A stretch of DNA of 64,000 nucleotides from Opisthocomus hoazin (taxonomy: Eukaryota; Chordata; Aves; Opisthocomiformes; Opisthocomidae), in contig NC_134418.1 in the NCBI RefSeq assembly GCF_030867145.1, positions 57,697,682-57,761,681 on the forward strand, read 5' to 3'. Of the stretch, positions 23,061 to 34,460 are shown one piece after another (within the stretch, counting starts at the first letter, position 1; each line of letters opens with the position of its first letter). The notes under the pieces are model-generated. The model searched no databases. It had not been told where the DNA came from and saw nothing but the letters and a program-made list of their open reading frames with translations. The position numbers and the translations under genes are program-made.

Positions 23061-25804
23061 TATGCGCGTGGTGCATCCATTGCAGAAGGCAGGCACACTT
23101 CTGGTTGATAATGTCTGACGGAAGAGAGTCAGCAGAAGTAACCAGGTGGGTCCTAGGCAAAAGCAGAAGCTGAGCAGTGGTGTGGACATGTCCTTTTTAG
23201 TGTCTTTTGCGTTTTTAGTGTCTTGGATTTTACGTTGCATGGTGGTAACAAGCCTGGGTCCAAGAATTTCTCTATAAAACTTTTCTCAGCAACAGAGGTT
23301 TCTGCTTTATGCTAATAAAACGTTTGGCTATTTGATACTAATTCCCTCAGTCAGTATGGGGAGCACTGAGTGACAGCTTTTCTGACCTGCTTAGCATCAG
23401 TCTTGGCTCTGAAGTAACACTGTGTTAGAGCTTGTACGAGCCTTTCACCATCCTTGAAAAAGTGGGAGATGGGCCAGACCTACTGGTTGAGAGGCCAGGC
23501 AAGCAGAACCAACAGAAACAATCCCTCAGCCTGCCTGAGGCCTTCAGATGCTGCCGGAATGCAAATAATAAATATGAAAAAGCAAAGTAGTCAGGTAAGC
23601 TGAATAGGCACTCTGTCAGGCTTAGCATCTCCATCCTCAGGTACAGGAATAGCAGAAACAACGAAGGAACTGCAAGAACTGCTTGAGAGAGACGTAGAAA
23701 TAGGGAAAGAAACGTGAATCCCTTTGGCAGTGAGATATGAGAGACCCCTAACCCGAAAACCCAAACCTCTGATGTCTTCCCTTCTGCCTTTGCCAGAAAG
23801 CTGTTAGGAGCCCCGGCATGAGGCCGGAGCGTGGCCAGCTGGAACGATGCTGCAGGGTAGCAGACGGCAGCAGGAGTCCTGACCCTGGCGTGCCCGGGCT
23901 GCCAGCCCCGCGTGCGGGGTGCCAGGCACAGCCAAGCCGGCGGCCAAGCCGGCCGCTGCCCTCGGGAGCGAGCGGGGCGGCAGAGGTGGAGACTTGGCTC
24001 CGTCCCTTGGCTTGCTGGCCAGAAGAGCTGCGCTGGCACAGGGGAGGGAGCGTGCTGGAAGGCAGCCACAGCCTGTGGCTCCCAGCCGGGAGGGAAGGCA
24101 GAGAGGAGATGCGCGCTTTCCCAGGGCTCAGCCCGTGTCCTGGGGTGATGCTGGTGCCGCCAGCCTCGGTGCAAGCAGCATGCAGCGCCTTGAGCTGCCT
24201 CTGAGGAATTTAAAGCCCAGCAGTGGAGCATGTGAGCCATTCTGCTGGAACCCAGTGTGGCTGCTCCTAGCTGTAGGTGCTCACCAGCACGGAGCGGGGC
24301 TCCGTCGCTAACGTTTCCTCAGACTGAGCTGTTTTTCTTTGACAGCATTAGTCTGGATTCCTTATGATTCCTGATCTGTGTTTGCCATCTGTTTTCCCTA
24401 ATGGTGTTGTGCATTTTTTCAGATAAAAAAAGTGAAATTGTTTATCCATTCTCCAAATTTAATCTCATATATAAAGTGAAAAAAATTAATATATAGAATA
24501 AGCTATGGTGTGCACTGAATGTAAATGAGGGACACGTTTGCTTGTTCTTTCTCCTGTGGAGAAACACATTACTCCTCAGACTAATCCTATTGATTTAGTT
24601 CGGGAGCTACTGCCTGCTGCTGATGCTGAGTCCAAGTGGCAGGATCCGGACCTTCGGTGGCAGGGCTCTAGCTCTCTCATGACCGAGGGCACAAATCCTG
24701 TATTCCCCAGCTATCCCCACTGAAGTCTCCTGATGTTACCTTCGAGTGACCTGTTCGAAAGGAGCAGGGTTTTCAAAACATGACCCTGAGTTAGGAGCAC
24801 GTTTTAAAAATTTCTGTTTGCAGTGTCCTGTGGTGGAGGTTTACTTTTCACTTGGTGGAGCTGGCGGCAGAGAAAGTCAAATGAGTTTCCTAATCTGGTA
24901 TGTTCTAAATCTGGTTTGTCTCAAATATGGCCTTAGAGATATGCAGCGCAAGTGGAAAAATAACTGCCAGCATGCAGATGCATGTCTTCTCGGAGCAAAT
25001 AAAGCTGACTTTTAAAATAAATGTTAAATCTCATACTTGGTATGAAGGGAGACAGGCCTGTAACTCAGGTATGAGGAGAGATATTTTAAGGTGGGCTGTG
25101 GAGACAGACTCACCACCGAGCTTCTGACCTGGCATACATGTCCCATTTTATCTGCTAAGTCCAGTAATAAGCTTGTTATTAGAGGACATCTGTAACCGCC
25201 TGATAACACGTACAGCAAGCAGGAGCACAGCGTCAGTGGGCAGCCAGGGATTTTGGCAGCTGTGGGGAGCGACAGCTTCATGGGCTGTTCCACACCTCAT
25301 CCCTCCCGTGGGCCTGCGGCTGGGTGGGAAGATGCCAGGAGGAGAGGCGTGCCTCATCCCCCCAGCACTGGTGTTGCCTGCGGTGGGGCTCTCGGCATCC
25401 CTCCAGGGCAGGGAGCAGAGCGGCTGGGAGAAACCTCTGTGTGCTGGGCTCTGCCTCTTCCTTCCTTCTGTGTTTCCAGGAGGTGCAATTCACACACTGG
25501 TTTCTTGCCCCTGAGCCTCCTCGCCTGAAGAAAAACATTCAAGGAGACTGTGTGTGAGCTGAATCTGAGCGTCAAGAGGTTTTCCCCAAAGTCGTTGCTG
25601 TAGGTAATGTATATTTATGAGCGGAACAAAGTGGGCCATAGATGCTTTCAAAGGCCGCTTTCGTCTCAGGGTGGCAGAGTATTTAGGCAATTGAGGAGGG
25701 GAGATGCTGTCCAGACCGCAGTCGTTGTGGCGGAGCAGGCCAGCGCGGGAGAGGTGGCAGGCATCCTTCACCTGCCGGCCGGTGGGCTGCCTCTGCCTGC
25801 TGCT

Positions 25805-25904
25805 CAGGAGATGCTGTCACCCCACAGGTCAGGAGGTGGCCTTGCTCTGTGGTTCAGGAGATGCTGTCACCCCGCGGGTCAGGAGATTGCCTGGCTCTGC
25901 TGGG
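25805..25904. repeat. 50-bp tandem duplication
   Basis: Two adjacent copies with a 50-bp period each contain CAGGAGATGCTGTCACCCC followed by GGTCAGGAG and GCTCTG. They differ at only a few positions, so the duplication is fairly recent. It lies in intron 2. Confidence 0.85.
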
Positions 25905-26449
25905 TCCCGGTGCGTCTCAGCAAGACGCACAGCCCCATTCCAGCCGCAAGGCTGGGTCCATACTGCCACACATGCCCTGCAGCCCGGTGCTTGGCTGGAG
26001 AAGGGTCTTTCCAGAGAGGAAAATTGAGGATGGAAAGTGAGTTTCAGAGCACATGGATTTGCACCAGATTCTGCACTGTTTATGTATAAGCAATGCTGTG
26101 TGTATATTTGATGTCATTTGCAGCGTGATCAAGCTGACACCTAAATTACCTTGTGGTGCTGGAAACACAAGGCGTGATGTGGCGGAAAGGGCAGTTTGCT
26201 TTCTCACTGGGACTTATCTCACTATTCTGATGCTCTGCTCTTCCCAGGCAGTCATGTGAGTTTTGTGGGACTGGTTAGGTCTCTAGCCCACATTCACACA
26301 TGTGAAGAAAAGTGTACTGTCACTGGTTTGTGGCCAGTGTTTGCTGGGCTGGGGTGCTGGTCAACCCAAATTGCATTTCGTGCAGGGGCCATGACTTTCC
26401 AGCTAAACTTTTTGGCCATCATGTAGAACCGGATTTCTCTCTCTCTGAT

Positions 26450-26520
26450 CATATATATATGTGTGTGTGTATATGTATGTGTATATTGAGATATACACAC
26501 ACGCACACACATATATGTGT
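26450..26520. repeat. Hairpin-forming TA/TG - CA/TA microsatellite
   Basis: The left arm is (AT)n(GT)n with ATGTATGTGTATAT. The right arm is ATATACACACACGCACACAC then ATATATGTG. They mirror each other around a 4-nt centre (TGAG at 26487-26490), so the whole block can fold into a long imperfect hairpin or cruciform. Alternating purine-pyrimidine throughout also favours Z-DNA. Confidence 0.85.
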
Positions 26521-29500
26521 ATGTAGCTTAGTGGGACAGATTTCATGCTGTACATCCACTGGCCTAACTGTCAAACTGCTACTGTAGTGGAAAGGATTTC
26601 AAGAAGGAATCGTCCTCCAGGCTGAGAAGCTCACATGGGGTTCTATGCAGAGCTTGGTAAGGTCATTTTCCCCTATGTGGCCAGCACCAGTCCTGCTGCT
26701 TTGGGAAACAAGTTTCATTTGTCTTGCCATGTGAATTTGAGGTTCAGTAGGGACAAAGTTCCTTCACCGCTGTCTATGTCTGTGGTTGTGTAGGTCTTTG
26801 TAAAGACTGTCAGGTAGCCCAGATCTTGTTGAGCGTACCTCAGCTGCAATTTACTTCCCAAAGGGTCTCTGTTGAGCTGGATTGTTTCAGCCAGGACTCC
26901 TCAAGAGGGAGGAGGGTGGCCACATCTGGCCAATAATTTGCTGTAGCCAACGTGTAAGTTTGCTTCAATGAGAGCAGAGTTTTTGGTCATGGATCAAGCA
27001 TCAAAGGATTCTTACATAAAGTAACTTCTTTTAACATTGGTAAAGTATTAGGTCATAATCATATAATGCTCTGATATATTTTATTATTCTATTTTATTTC
27101 TCAATGTGGTTCACCTCAACCCCAGTGATTCCCTAGCCTTGCAGAAACTAGTAATACAGATGACTTGCAGTGAGCCTTGGTTATGCAGCTGTGAATTTGG
27201 GCTGCATCCCATGCAACAGCATCCTGAGCAGAAGCGGCCGGCTTTCCTGATTCTTCACCTCCGTACCAAATCTTTCAGGTGGCTGCGAGACTCAGAGAGC
27301 TGAGGAGAGGGGCATCTCTGATGGGTTTTGTAGGCATGAGATTGCCGAGGGATGTGGCTGGGCTGGGCAAGCAGCTGGGCCTTGGGCCAGCAGAGCCCGC
27401 CGTCTGGCACCCACGCCTTGCTCCATCAGTTGGTCGGTCACCCTGGGGGGGCTGGGGAAGGCATCATTATTTAATGAGTGCTTTTGCTGTGTAAATATAG
27501 AGCTCAGCTGTCAAAACGGAGTCTCTGGTGAGGAATTTACGGCACCTGCCAGCGTGCTGTTCTCATGTGTTGGCAGTTCGTTCACACATGCGCAGTTAGC
27601 AGGGGGCTGCTTTTACTTTTCTGCGGTGGGCAACCAGGACAGATACGTAGGTATCATATTTCCGTTGCTGCTTAATTGGAAGTATTTTCACTCTTCTGTT
27701 GGTTTTGGTTGCCTTTTTTACCCTTTTCTCCAAAAATATAGTACGCTTGGTTCCCTATGTGAATCTGATTTTTCAAGGCAACAATTAAAATTTCAAATGT
27801 TTGAGCTACTGCTTTTGCAGTGAAAGCTGGCAAGAAGGGAACAGAATAGAGCATTTGAAAGTGTGGAGGTCATTTCATCGCGGGTTTGTGCAGAGATAAA
27901 TCCTCTCGAGCGCCACGCTTTATGGCATTACCTGCTTGGAGAAGCCAGGGCTGCGGGTTTCTGAGCATCCTCCTGGGAGCGAGCCTGCCGTTTGTCAGCA
28001 TTTGCACTGGCACAAGCAGTGAAGGCTTTTACAGCAAAACCACGCTGATCAGCTCTGGTTCTGCTCCTTGCCACCCCTCCCCTGGCTTCCGGGGGGATCT
28101 GTCTTTCCTGTCACTCAGGATAACGATTCCCTGCCGGCAGCACAGAGATCCAGAAACACGCTGTAATCTTGCCGAGAGTTAGATTCCCCAGCCGGGACTC
28201 CCGGATTTATACAGCCAGGCAGTAGATGGTCATTGCACTTAAGCTTGGACGTTGGTGTGCTCAGCCTCTAAATGGGCTGAAGGATCTCTTTTTGTCTGGA
28301 ATTAACCTTGATTCTCAGAGTGATAAAATCTATGGATTTCATCACATAAATTGGTTGAGATTGAACTCGATCCACCTATTCAATTTTAAAATCTTTCTTT
28401 TTTGTTTAAGTGTGGATTAATAATTCATTCCCAAATTGGAGGTTAGCACAGTGGATATTTAATTGTAAATGTATATCTGTAATTAGAACTTGGTACACGC
28501 ATGCAAAATTCCTTACCTTCTAATTTTCCAAAAGCACACATACTAAACCACAGCTTTGCCCTTCAGAAATATTATTCCATGGATTTAAAGGTCTGAATGA
28601 CCTTTTAGTCAGACATTGCACCTTTATTTCCAGCTGATACGACAATGTCTGACAGTAACTTAACCTGATGCTGCAAGAAAATAAATAAAGGCCATCTCAG
28701 TCACTATGTCTTTAAATCTCTCTGTCTAGCTGTGGTTTTGTGTTTAGGCAGATGGACCCACAGCAGAGTATTAGGTTGAATTTTCGGGTGAAGACAATCT
28801 ATTGAGTTTAATACATTTGCATGTTTGGCTGTTCATTTGAGGTCAATTTAGTCGAATGATTGTTTCCTGTCATTCTGAACTCCAGCCTCTTCTGCAGTCA
28901 ACCTCTTTATAAATTATAAATCTGTATGCCTCGCTCTCAGCAGCCATCTTACAGCCCACACAGACCGGTGCGGGTGGTCTAGCAATTGCATTAGCTCTCC
29001 TCGGCATACGTTGGGAGGAGGGTTGCTGTGCTTTGTCACTACTTGTGCTCACGCTAGACACACATAATGGGGCAGAACAGGGGCTGGTAAAGATGAATAT
29101 GAGCAATTCCTGCTTTTGGACCACTGAGACAAAGAAAACTCATACTGGTGATTGTATTCAACAAACCAGCTCATTGTCTATGGAAGCTAATTTTTGGATG
29201 ATATATTAAAGCCTAACATTTGTGAAGGAAAAGTGAGTATTGAATTGACCACAGGTCAGAATTCTGGTGACACAGCAGAGATAATTTCAGCTCTGGTATT
29301 TCTATGGGCATGGGCGATAAACGTAACAATAACAGCTCCCCTTTCATACAGCTTTCACAAAAAGAGGAACCGCATACCACTTGAGCCTGACTGTCACAAA
29401 ATGGGCTAGTTATTCAGCAAAAAATACTTGCCGTACTACTAAGCAGTTCCCTGGAATTTGGAAAGAAATATTCTGACATCAAGTACAATGCACACTGTAC

Positions 29501-30793
29501 CCTGTAGGGTCCATGGTTTATTGGATTTTTATGGAAAAACTAGGAAAGCATTTAAAAGGTCCTCCCTAAAACAAAGATGAAAAAAAAATCATTCAAAAAG
29601 AGACATGGTATTTCTATATGACACCTGCAAAATTAGAGAGAACTCTTTCACTGCAAATATTTATTTGCAAATTTCCAGAGTTTTGCTTTTAGGGGAATTT
29701 CATTGGATGTGATGCTGCTATTTGTAGGCAGTTCTTAATGAAACAAGTGCTTGTGAGCTGGGACTGACTGAAGAACATCATCTCAGGGCGTGCTATTGCC
29801 TCCCTGATCAGTACATCATCATTAGTTCTGGAGGAGAGACGTGCAGGTCTAGATGCGTGGGTTCAAGGGCACTTTCATGATCTTTTGACTTTGAAGGAAA
29901 CTGAAGGCAAGAAGTACCTCACAGAAGTGACACAGTCCTTGCAGGCTCAGCGCCTCAATCTCTCACGTACATTGTACTTTAAAGCTGTGAAGGGAATTTG
30001 CCTGTACTCAAATGTGTGTGGAGGCACCTGAATGCAAGTGGGTGTCATTTTTGAGGGGACCACAGGCCGGGTAAGGAGGGAGGGCAGCAACTCTGCAAGT
30101 AGACTATTTCTATGCAAGCCAAGGTCGAGCATGTGTTCAAAAGAAAGTACCTGGGCAGTCTGGGAAGTCCCCGCAAAGTCAATAGGGTGTTTCCCTCATT
30201 GAAATGAAGTCAAGGATGTGCTTAAGTGCTTTCTGCGTTGCTACCTAAATGTGGAATGAGGTGACCAGCCTGAGGTTTGAAAACGCCGACCTCTGCTCCC
30301 GAGGCGTCTGTAGACATAGCACGCTTTCTGAATGGCAGATCAATGCCTTCGTTATTCCCCTATCAAAAGAAGTGTTCTTGCCAAAGTGTGTGTTTAACCT
30401 GCAAACCCGCCAAGCCGTAGGTGTGTCCAGTATGCCAAGGCACAGGCAGAAACCATTGTACAACTGTGTGGTTACTCTGAAAGCACTGTCTGTTTTCCAG
30501 GAGATTTTTTCTAGCAAAGTTTACATTTCCATGACTACCTTGTTTAACTAACTAAGGAGAAGACAGCGTGTTAGGTGTGTTATGTACTGAGTACGATGTT
30601 ATCGCTTGTGATCCTAAAATCATGTGTGTTTGGAGAAAGGATGTTTCTATTAATTGTCAAGCAATGTGAGGCATCTGATAATCTAGATAACTGAAAGTAT
30701 GCCTAAAATGTAAAGGAAAAGAACAACTAGAAGAACTCAACTATGCCAATGCCGCAAAAGAAAGCTTAACTTGTTTTCTTGCTTTTTTTTTAG

Positions 30794-30838
30794 AGAACAC
30801 CTGTTCCCAGCGCTGAAGCATTCCGATGGTTCTTTTAA
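30794..30838 (+). CDS. CXXC4: CXXC4 (IDAX), terminal coding exon, residues 361-374
   Basis: A strong acceptor (TTTTTTTTTAG, AG 30792-30793) is followed by 14 codons reading RTPVPSAEAFRWFF and TAA at 30836-30838. This is the known C-terminus of vertebrate CXXC4. It joins in phase 0 to Glu360 of the main exon 17.4 kb upstream. The FRWF ending is shared with the paralogue CXXC5, whose tail is similar but not identical, and the RTPVPSAEA stretch fits CXXC4. The exon is too short to be found as an open frame and was recognised from the splice site plus protein ending. Confidence 0.95.
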   Translation, partial: RTPVPSAEAFRWFF

Positions 30839-31329
30839 GCAGTAGTGTATCTTATTTTCAAGGCAGTCCGAAGTGAATGGCAAGCTAAAGTCTTGTTTTA
30901 AGAAACTGCTTAGTCCACCATTGAAGAATACTCAGATACTATTTTCATTTATGTATAGGGGTTTCCTCAAAAGCAAAAGACAAAAATCGGGGAGCCTGGG
31001 GAATTGGCCAGCTTCTTCACATTCAGTACACTGATTCTTTCTTTGATGTAACTTAGCTATACTAGTGAAGTTGTTGTCTATTTTTAAAGTGGCTGTAAAA
31101 AAATAAGAAAAAAAAAAGTTTGGGTAAACCCCTTCTATAAAGTCATGTATCTTTGAAAAGTAACATATCTATACTTCATTTTCAAATATATGTGTTTCAG
31201 TACTGTAAACTGTACAGATAGCCGCTTGTATTTTGTGTGTTTAGACACAAGGAGACAATCATGTCTGAGCATCTATGGAGATTAACAGTTTGTACACAAC
31301 GGTGTGGTTCTGCGAGTTAAATCCGGAGC

Positions 31330-31335
31330 AATAAA
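31330..31335 (+). terminator. CXXC4: Proximal poly(A) signal AATAAA
   Basis: Canonical hexamer 492 nt after the stop codon, followed by a GU/U-rich stretch (TATTGTTTTGCTAGTTGTTT) at a suitable distance. It could give a short 3' UTR form. Confidence 0.4.
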
Positions 31336-32740
31336 TTCTAGCTTTAACTTATTGTTTTGCTAGTTGTTTAGCAGTAACAGCAACAGCAGCACTGTTTTAC
31401 CATGCATCCTTCCATAAGGACTTGATGCCACGTTTTCCAAGATTAAAAGATTGTGACGCATCCAGCAATTACCTTCCATCATGGTGGTGTAAGGGGGGAA
31501 GACATAACATTTAAAATTAAACTTTCAAGCACTATATTAGAGTAGTGATTTGTATACTCGCATTGCTTCCAAAGGAGCTTTACAGAGGGGTATCTCCAAA
31601 AATGCTGTCTGGTGTCTGACTCGCTTTTCACTGTGCTCTGAGGTGGAGTGCCCAGCTTAGGTGGATGTGCAAAACCAGTCGTCTATATAAAAGTTGTTCT
31701 AGGATGCAAAATGAAGTGAGTACGAGACCTTAGAAAAAAATGATGACTCAGCCTAATTACCCTTCACCTTTCAAATGTTCTTATGCAACATTTTCAGTCA
31801 ATGGAATAAATATTTTATAAAGTGGAATGCCATATTTTTGTCCAAGCGGAGCTCTTCACAGTTGAGTTTTGACAGTTGGACTGGTTTGGGTCTCACTTGC
31901 ATTCGAGAGCCTGGATATTTTTTGCGGTATAAAAACGAACATTTTTTTAAAAGTTTAAAAAAAGACCTCTTCTCCCCACACGTTTCTTGGTCCAGTGATT
32001 TGGCTTTACTGAATGGCTGGTCCCTTAGGCCCCCAGAAGAATGCTCCGCCGTTCTTCTCCCAGCTCTAGCTGCGCGGAGGAAGTGTCTGCTCCTCAAAAA
32101 GGCAGCACACGGAGGAATGTAACTCACATGTCGTAAAAAATACGGATGATACTGAATTTAGGGATACTGATTGTCAGTTGATCATCGCTTTTTATTGCTT
32201 GGCTTCGTCATACCACTCACTAGTGAAAAGGCCATCCCATCAAAGTAAGCGAATGCTGCTGTGCCATGTATTTGATAGATTTATCAAATTTTTGTACAAG
32301 ACAGGTCTACCAGCAGTTTCACAGACAAGGTGCTGGGCATGGAAATAACTGGTTAATGATGCGCAGCATGTTCAAATCTCCTGTTGTTTCAGCACTTTCT
32401 CCGTTTTTTTTGAAGTACTTCAGCCTTTGGCCCCTGGTCACGTTCAGCGGGTGAAGCACAGGGAGTGGTTGGGAACGCTGTGGTGTGGGACCTGTGCAGG
32501 CGGGGGAGACACTGGCTTTGGCAGTGGAGGGAGCTTGCAGGACTGGTGGTTGTTGGGAATGGCCCAGAAAGCAAAGGCGGAAGGATAGAGGAGGAGAAAC
32601 CTCGTGAGGTCACATGTGTGTGTCAGCAGGGCTGGGCAGAGCATGGGTCACCCAGGGTAACTGGAGGAGCGTGGGCGGGCTGGGCTTACACCTGCGTCCT
32701 CAACTTGGGTCGATGCACGTGTCTATGTCTTTGCGTTGTA

Positions 32741-32748
32741 TGACGTCA
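32741..32748. promoter_or_regulatory. Perfect palindromic CRE (TGACGTCA) in the 3' UTR region
   Basis: Second full CRE in the window, in the context GTATGACGTCACATAC, which extends the symmetry to a 14-bp near-palindrome. Function is untested. Confidence 0.35.
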
Positions 32749-33629
32749 CATACATGGCTTCAGAGATGGAATGTCACACTTGAAATGCTTCTGTCATGCT
32801 GCCCCTCTTACAGCTCGTAAGAGGTCCTCAGCTGAATGCTCATCCAATATCCATTCAATGAGCTTTACGTCTGTTTGTATGGCAGCCACGTATGGATTTT
32901 TTTTGTGTTGGAGACTTTTTGGTTAGGGCCTCTGTTACTGACTACTTGACCAATATGAGCTCTGCAAGGTCTTCTCTACCAAAATGCTGATTGATTTACA
33001 AACTGAAGCCTTATATGCACATCTGGCTGGTAGCTTGCCTTGCTTTTAGGAAAATTGTGATTGCTCTTACAGAAGCAGAGACAAAATTAAGTTCAGGCTA
33101 CATTAGGTGTACAAAGGTATTCATAGCAATGTACTTACTGTCTAATACCCTAATGTTGCATGTCTTGATGTGGTTTCTTTTTTTGTTTTGTCGTTTTGTT
33201 TTAAAGAACTGATGGATCTGTATATTGTAATTGTGGTGTTTTACATGTCAATTCAAAATTGTTAAAGCAAACAAACAAGCAAACCTGTTGATTACTGAAA
33301 ATGAACAAGAGTTGATTTTTCTTTGATTTACCCATATGGTTTTCATTTTGGATGTTGTTCCTTTCCACCATCAGATTTTTAGATTTTGCTGAAACAGTAT
33401 TTATATGATGTAGTGCGCATAGAGCATTTTAATTAGTGATGTTTGAAGAAGGAAATCCCTTTTCTGGCCTGTCTCTCTCCACCCCAGCCCTACCTCCCCC
33501 TTTATATACATATTTGTCGATCAGATTATCATCAAATTCTAATTACCAAATTTGTGCTTTTCACAAGGTCCAAACCCACTTTCCAGTATGAGAATTTGTA
33601 TTCCTCTATGTCTTTCATTCTCACGATGC

Positions 33630-33661
33630 AAAAAAAAAAAAAAAAAAAAAGGGAAAAAAAA
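33630..33661. repeat. Poly(A) tract, A21-GGG-A8
   Basis: A long adenine run interrupted by GGG lies inside the predicted 3' UTR. It could cause internal oligo-dT priming, so apparent cDNA ends here should be treated with care. Confidence 0.95.
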
Positions 33662-34433
33662 ATAGCAGCACATACTTTCACCGTCTTCTAGGTGTGAGCA
33701 CTAAGCCTAATGGAAGCATTTTTGGCACACCCCAGATAAACTTCTGAAAAATGGTGAGGCTGAAAGGGAGGCATACGTACCCATTCTGTCAATTAGTAAC
33801 AGACCCTCCCTGTGAGGGGAAATACTCCCTTTTGTACAGAACCCCTGGTACGTAAGTCCTACAATTAATGTTAAAGAGTATAAAGTCTTTAAATGGGCTA
33901 TATCTGTAATCAAATAATGAAGAAAGAAAGTAGTTAAATGAACATACCATTCAGGGTCGAATGCATTCAGCAAAAAGCAGTAGTGGGTCTTTGATCATGG
34001 TTAGATGCATAGTGATATCAAACAGTGGGTTCTCATGTAACAGCTAAATGTTTCAGATTTTGTTTTTATTAAATTTGGCAGTTTCACGCTGAGCTCTACT
34101 GTATTCTTAGTGAATAAAAGACAGCTCCTATGTTAGAAAGTACTCCATTTTCACAATTGCAGGGAACTAGGAGGGTTTTTTTCAGAAACACAGGCCGCAG
34201 AAATGTACTCCTTTCACAGTGTTCTCCTATTTCTAAACTGTGCAGTTATCTATTAAATTTTCTAATAGATATATGTGTAAGGTGTATGTATGCTTGTGCA
34301 ATTATGGAAAAAAACAGTTTTGGAAAACAGTGTATTTATGAAAAAAATAATCACTTATGGGGCATGTACAAAACTGTATAAAAACATTCAATTTGCCCAG
34401 TAAAGTTGTTTTTGTGATATTACTGTGTTGTTG

Positions 34434-34439
34434 AATAAA
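34434..34439 (+). terminator. CXXC4: Distal poly(A) signal AATAAA of CXXC4
   Basis: Canonical hexamer with a U-rich element at about 34460-34471 and a GU-rich element at about 34480-34495. Cleavage would fall near 34455-34460. This is the best-formed signal downstream of the last exon. Confidence 0.6.
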
Positions 34440-34460
34440 GGACTTTAGTATTCAAAATAT

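Larger units (their letters stand above)
13394..30793 (+). other. CXXC4: CXXC4 intron 2 (17.4 kb)
   Basis: Runs from donor GTCAGAG after Glu360 to acceptor TTGCTTTTTTTTTAG before the last coding exon. Both junctions are in phase 0, and the joined residues (SLE then RTPVPSAEAFRWFF) give the known CXXC4 C-terminus. The first 400 bp is CpG-island sequence; the rest is AT-rich and mostly unique. It contains simple repeats, a 50-bp tandem duplication, a hairpin-forming microsatellite and a perfect CRE, listed separately. I see no further exon of this gene and no other gene inside. GC-rich open frames near 15.8-16.1, 17.7-18.2, 23.8-24.2 and 25.2-26.0 kb lack any recognisable domain. Confidence 0.9.
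30839..34460 (+). other. CXXC4: CXXC4 3' UTR (predicted, 3.6 kb)
   Basis: AT-rich, U-rich sequence follows the stop codon without any splice evidence. Candidate poly(A) signals AATAAA occur at 31330, 31805, 34113 and 34434. The last has the best surroundings: a U-rich element about 25 nt downstream and a GU-rich one (GGTTTTGTTTGTGGG) after that. A long 3' UTR is usual for CXXC4. Inside it are a 21-nt A run near 33630 and a perfect CRE palindrome at 32741. The distal end is inference and shorter forms are likely. Confidence 0.55.

Noticed and set aside
23425..24240. 271-codon minus-strand frame in intron 2
   Set aside because: No recognisable domain; a GC-rich half overlaps three plus-strand frames.
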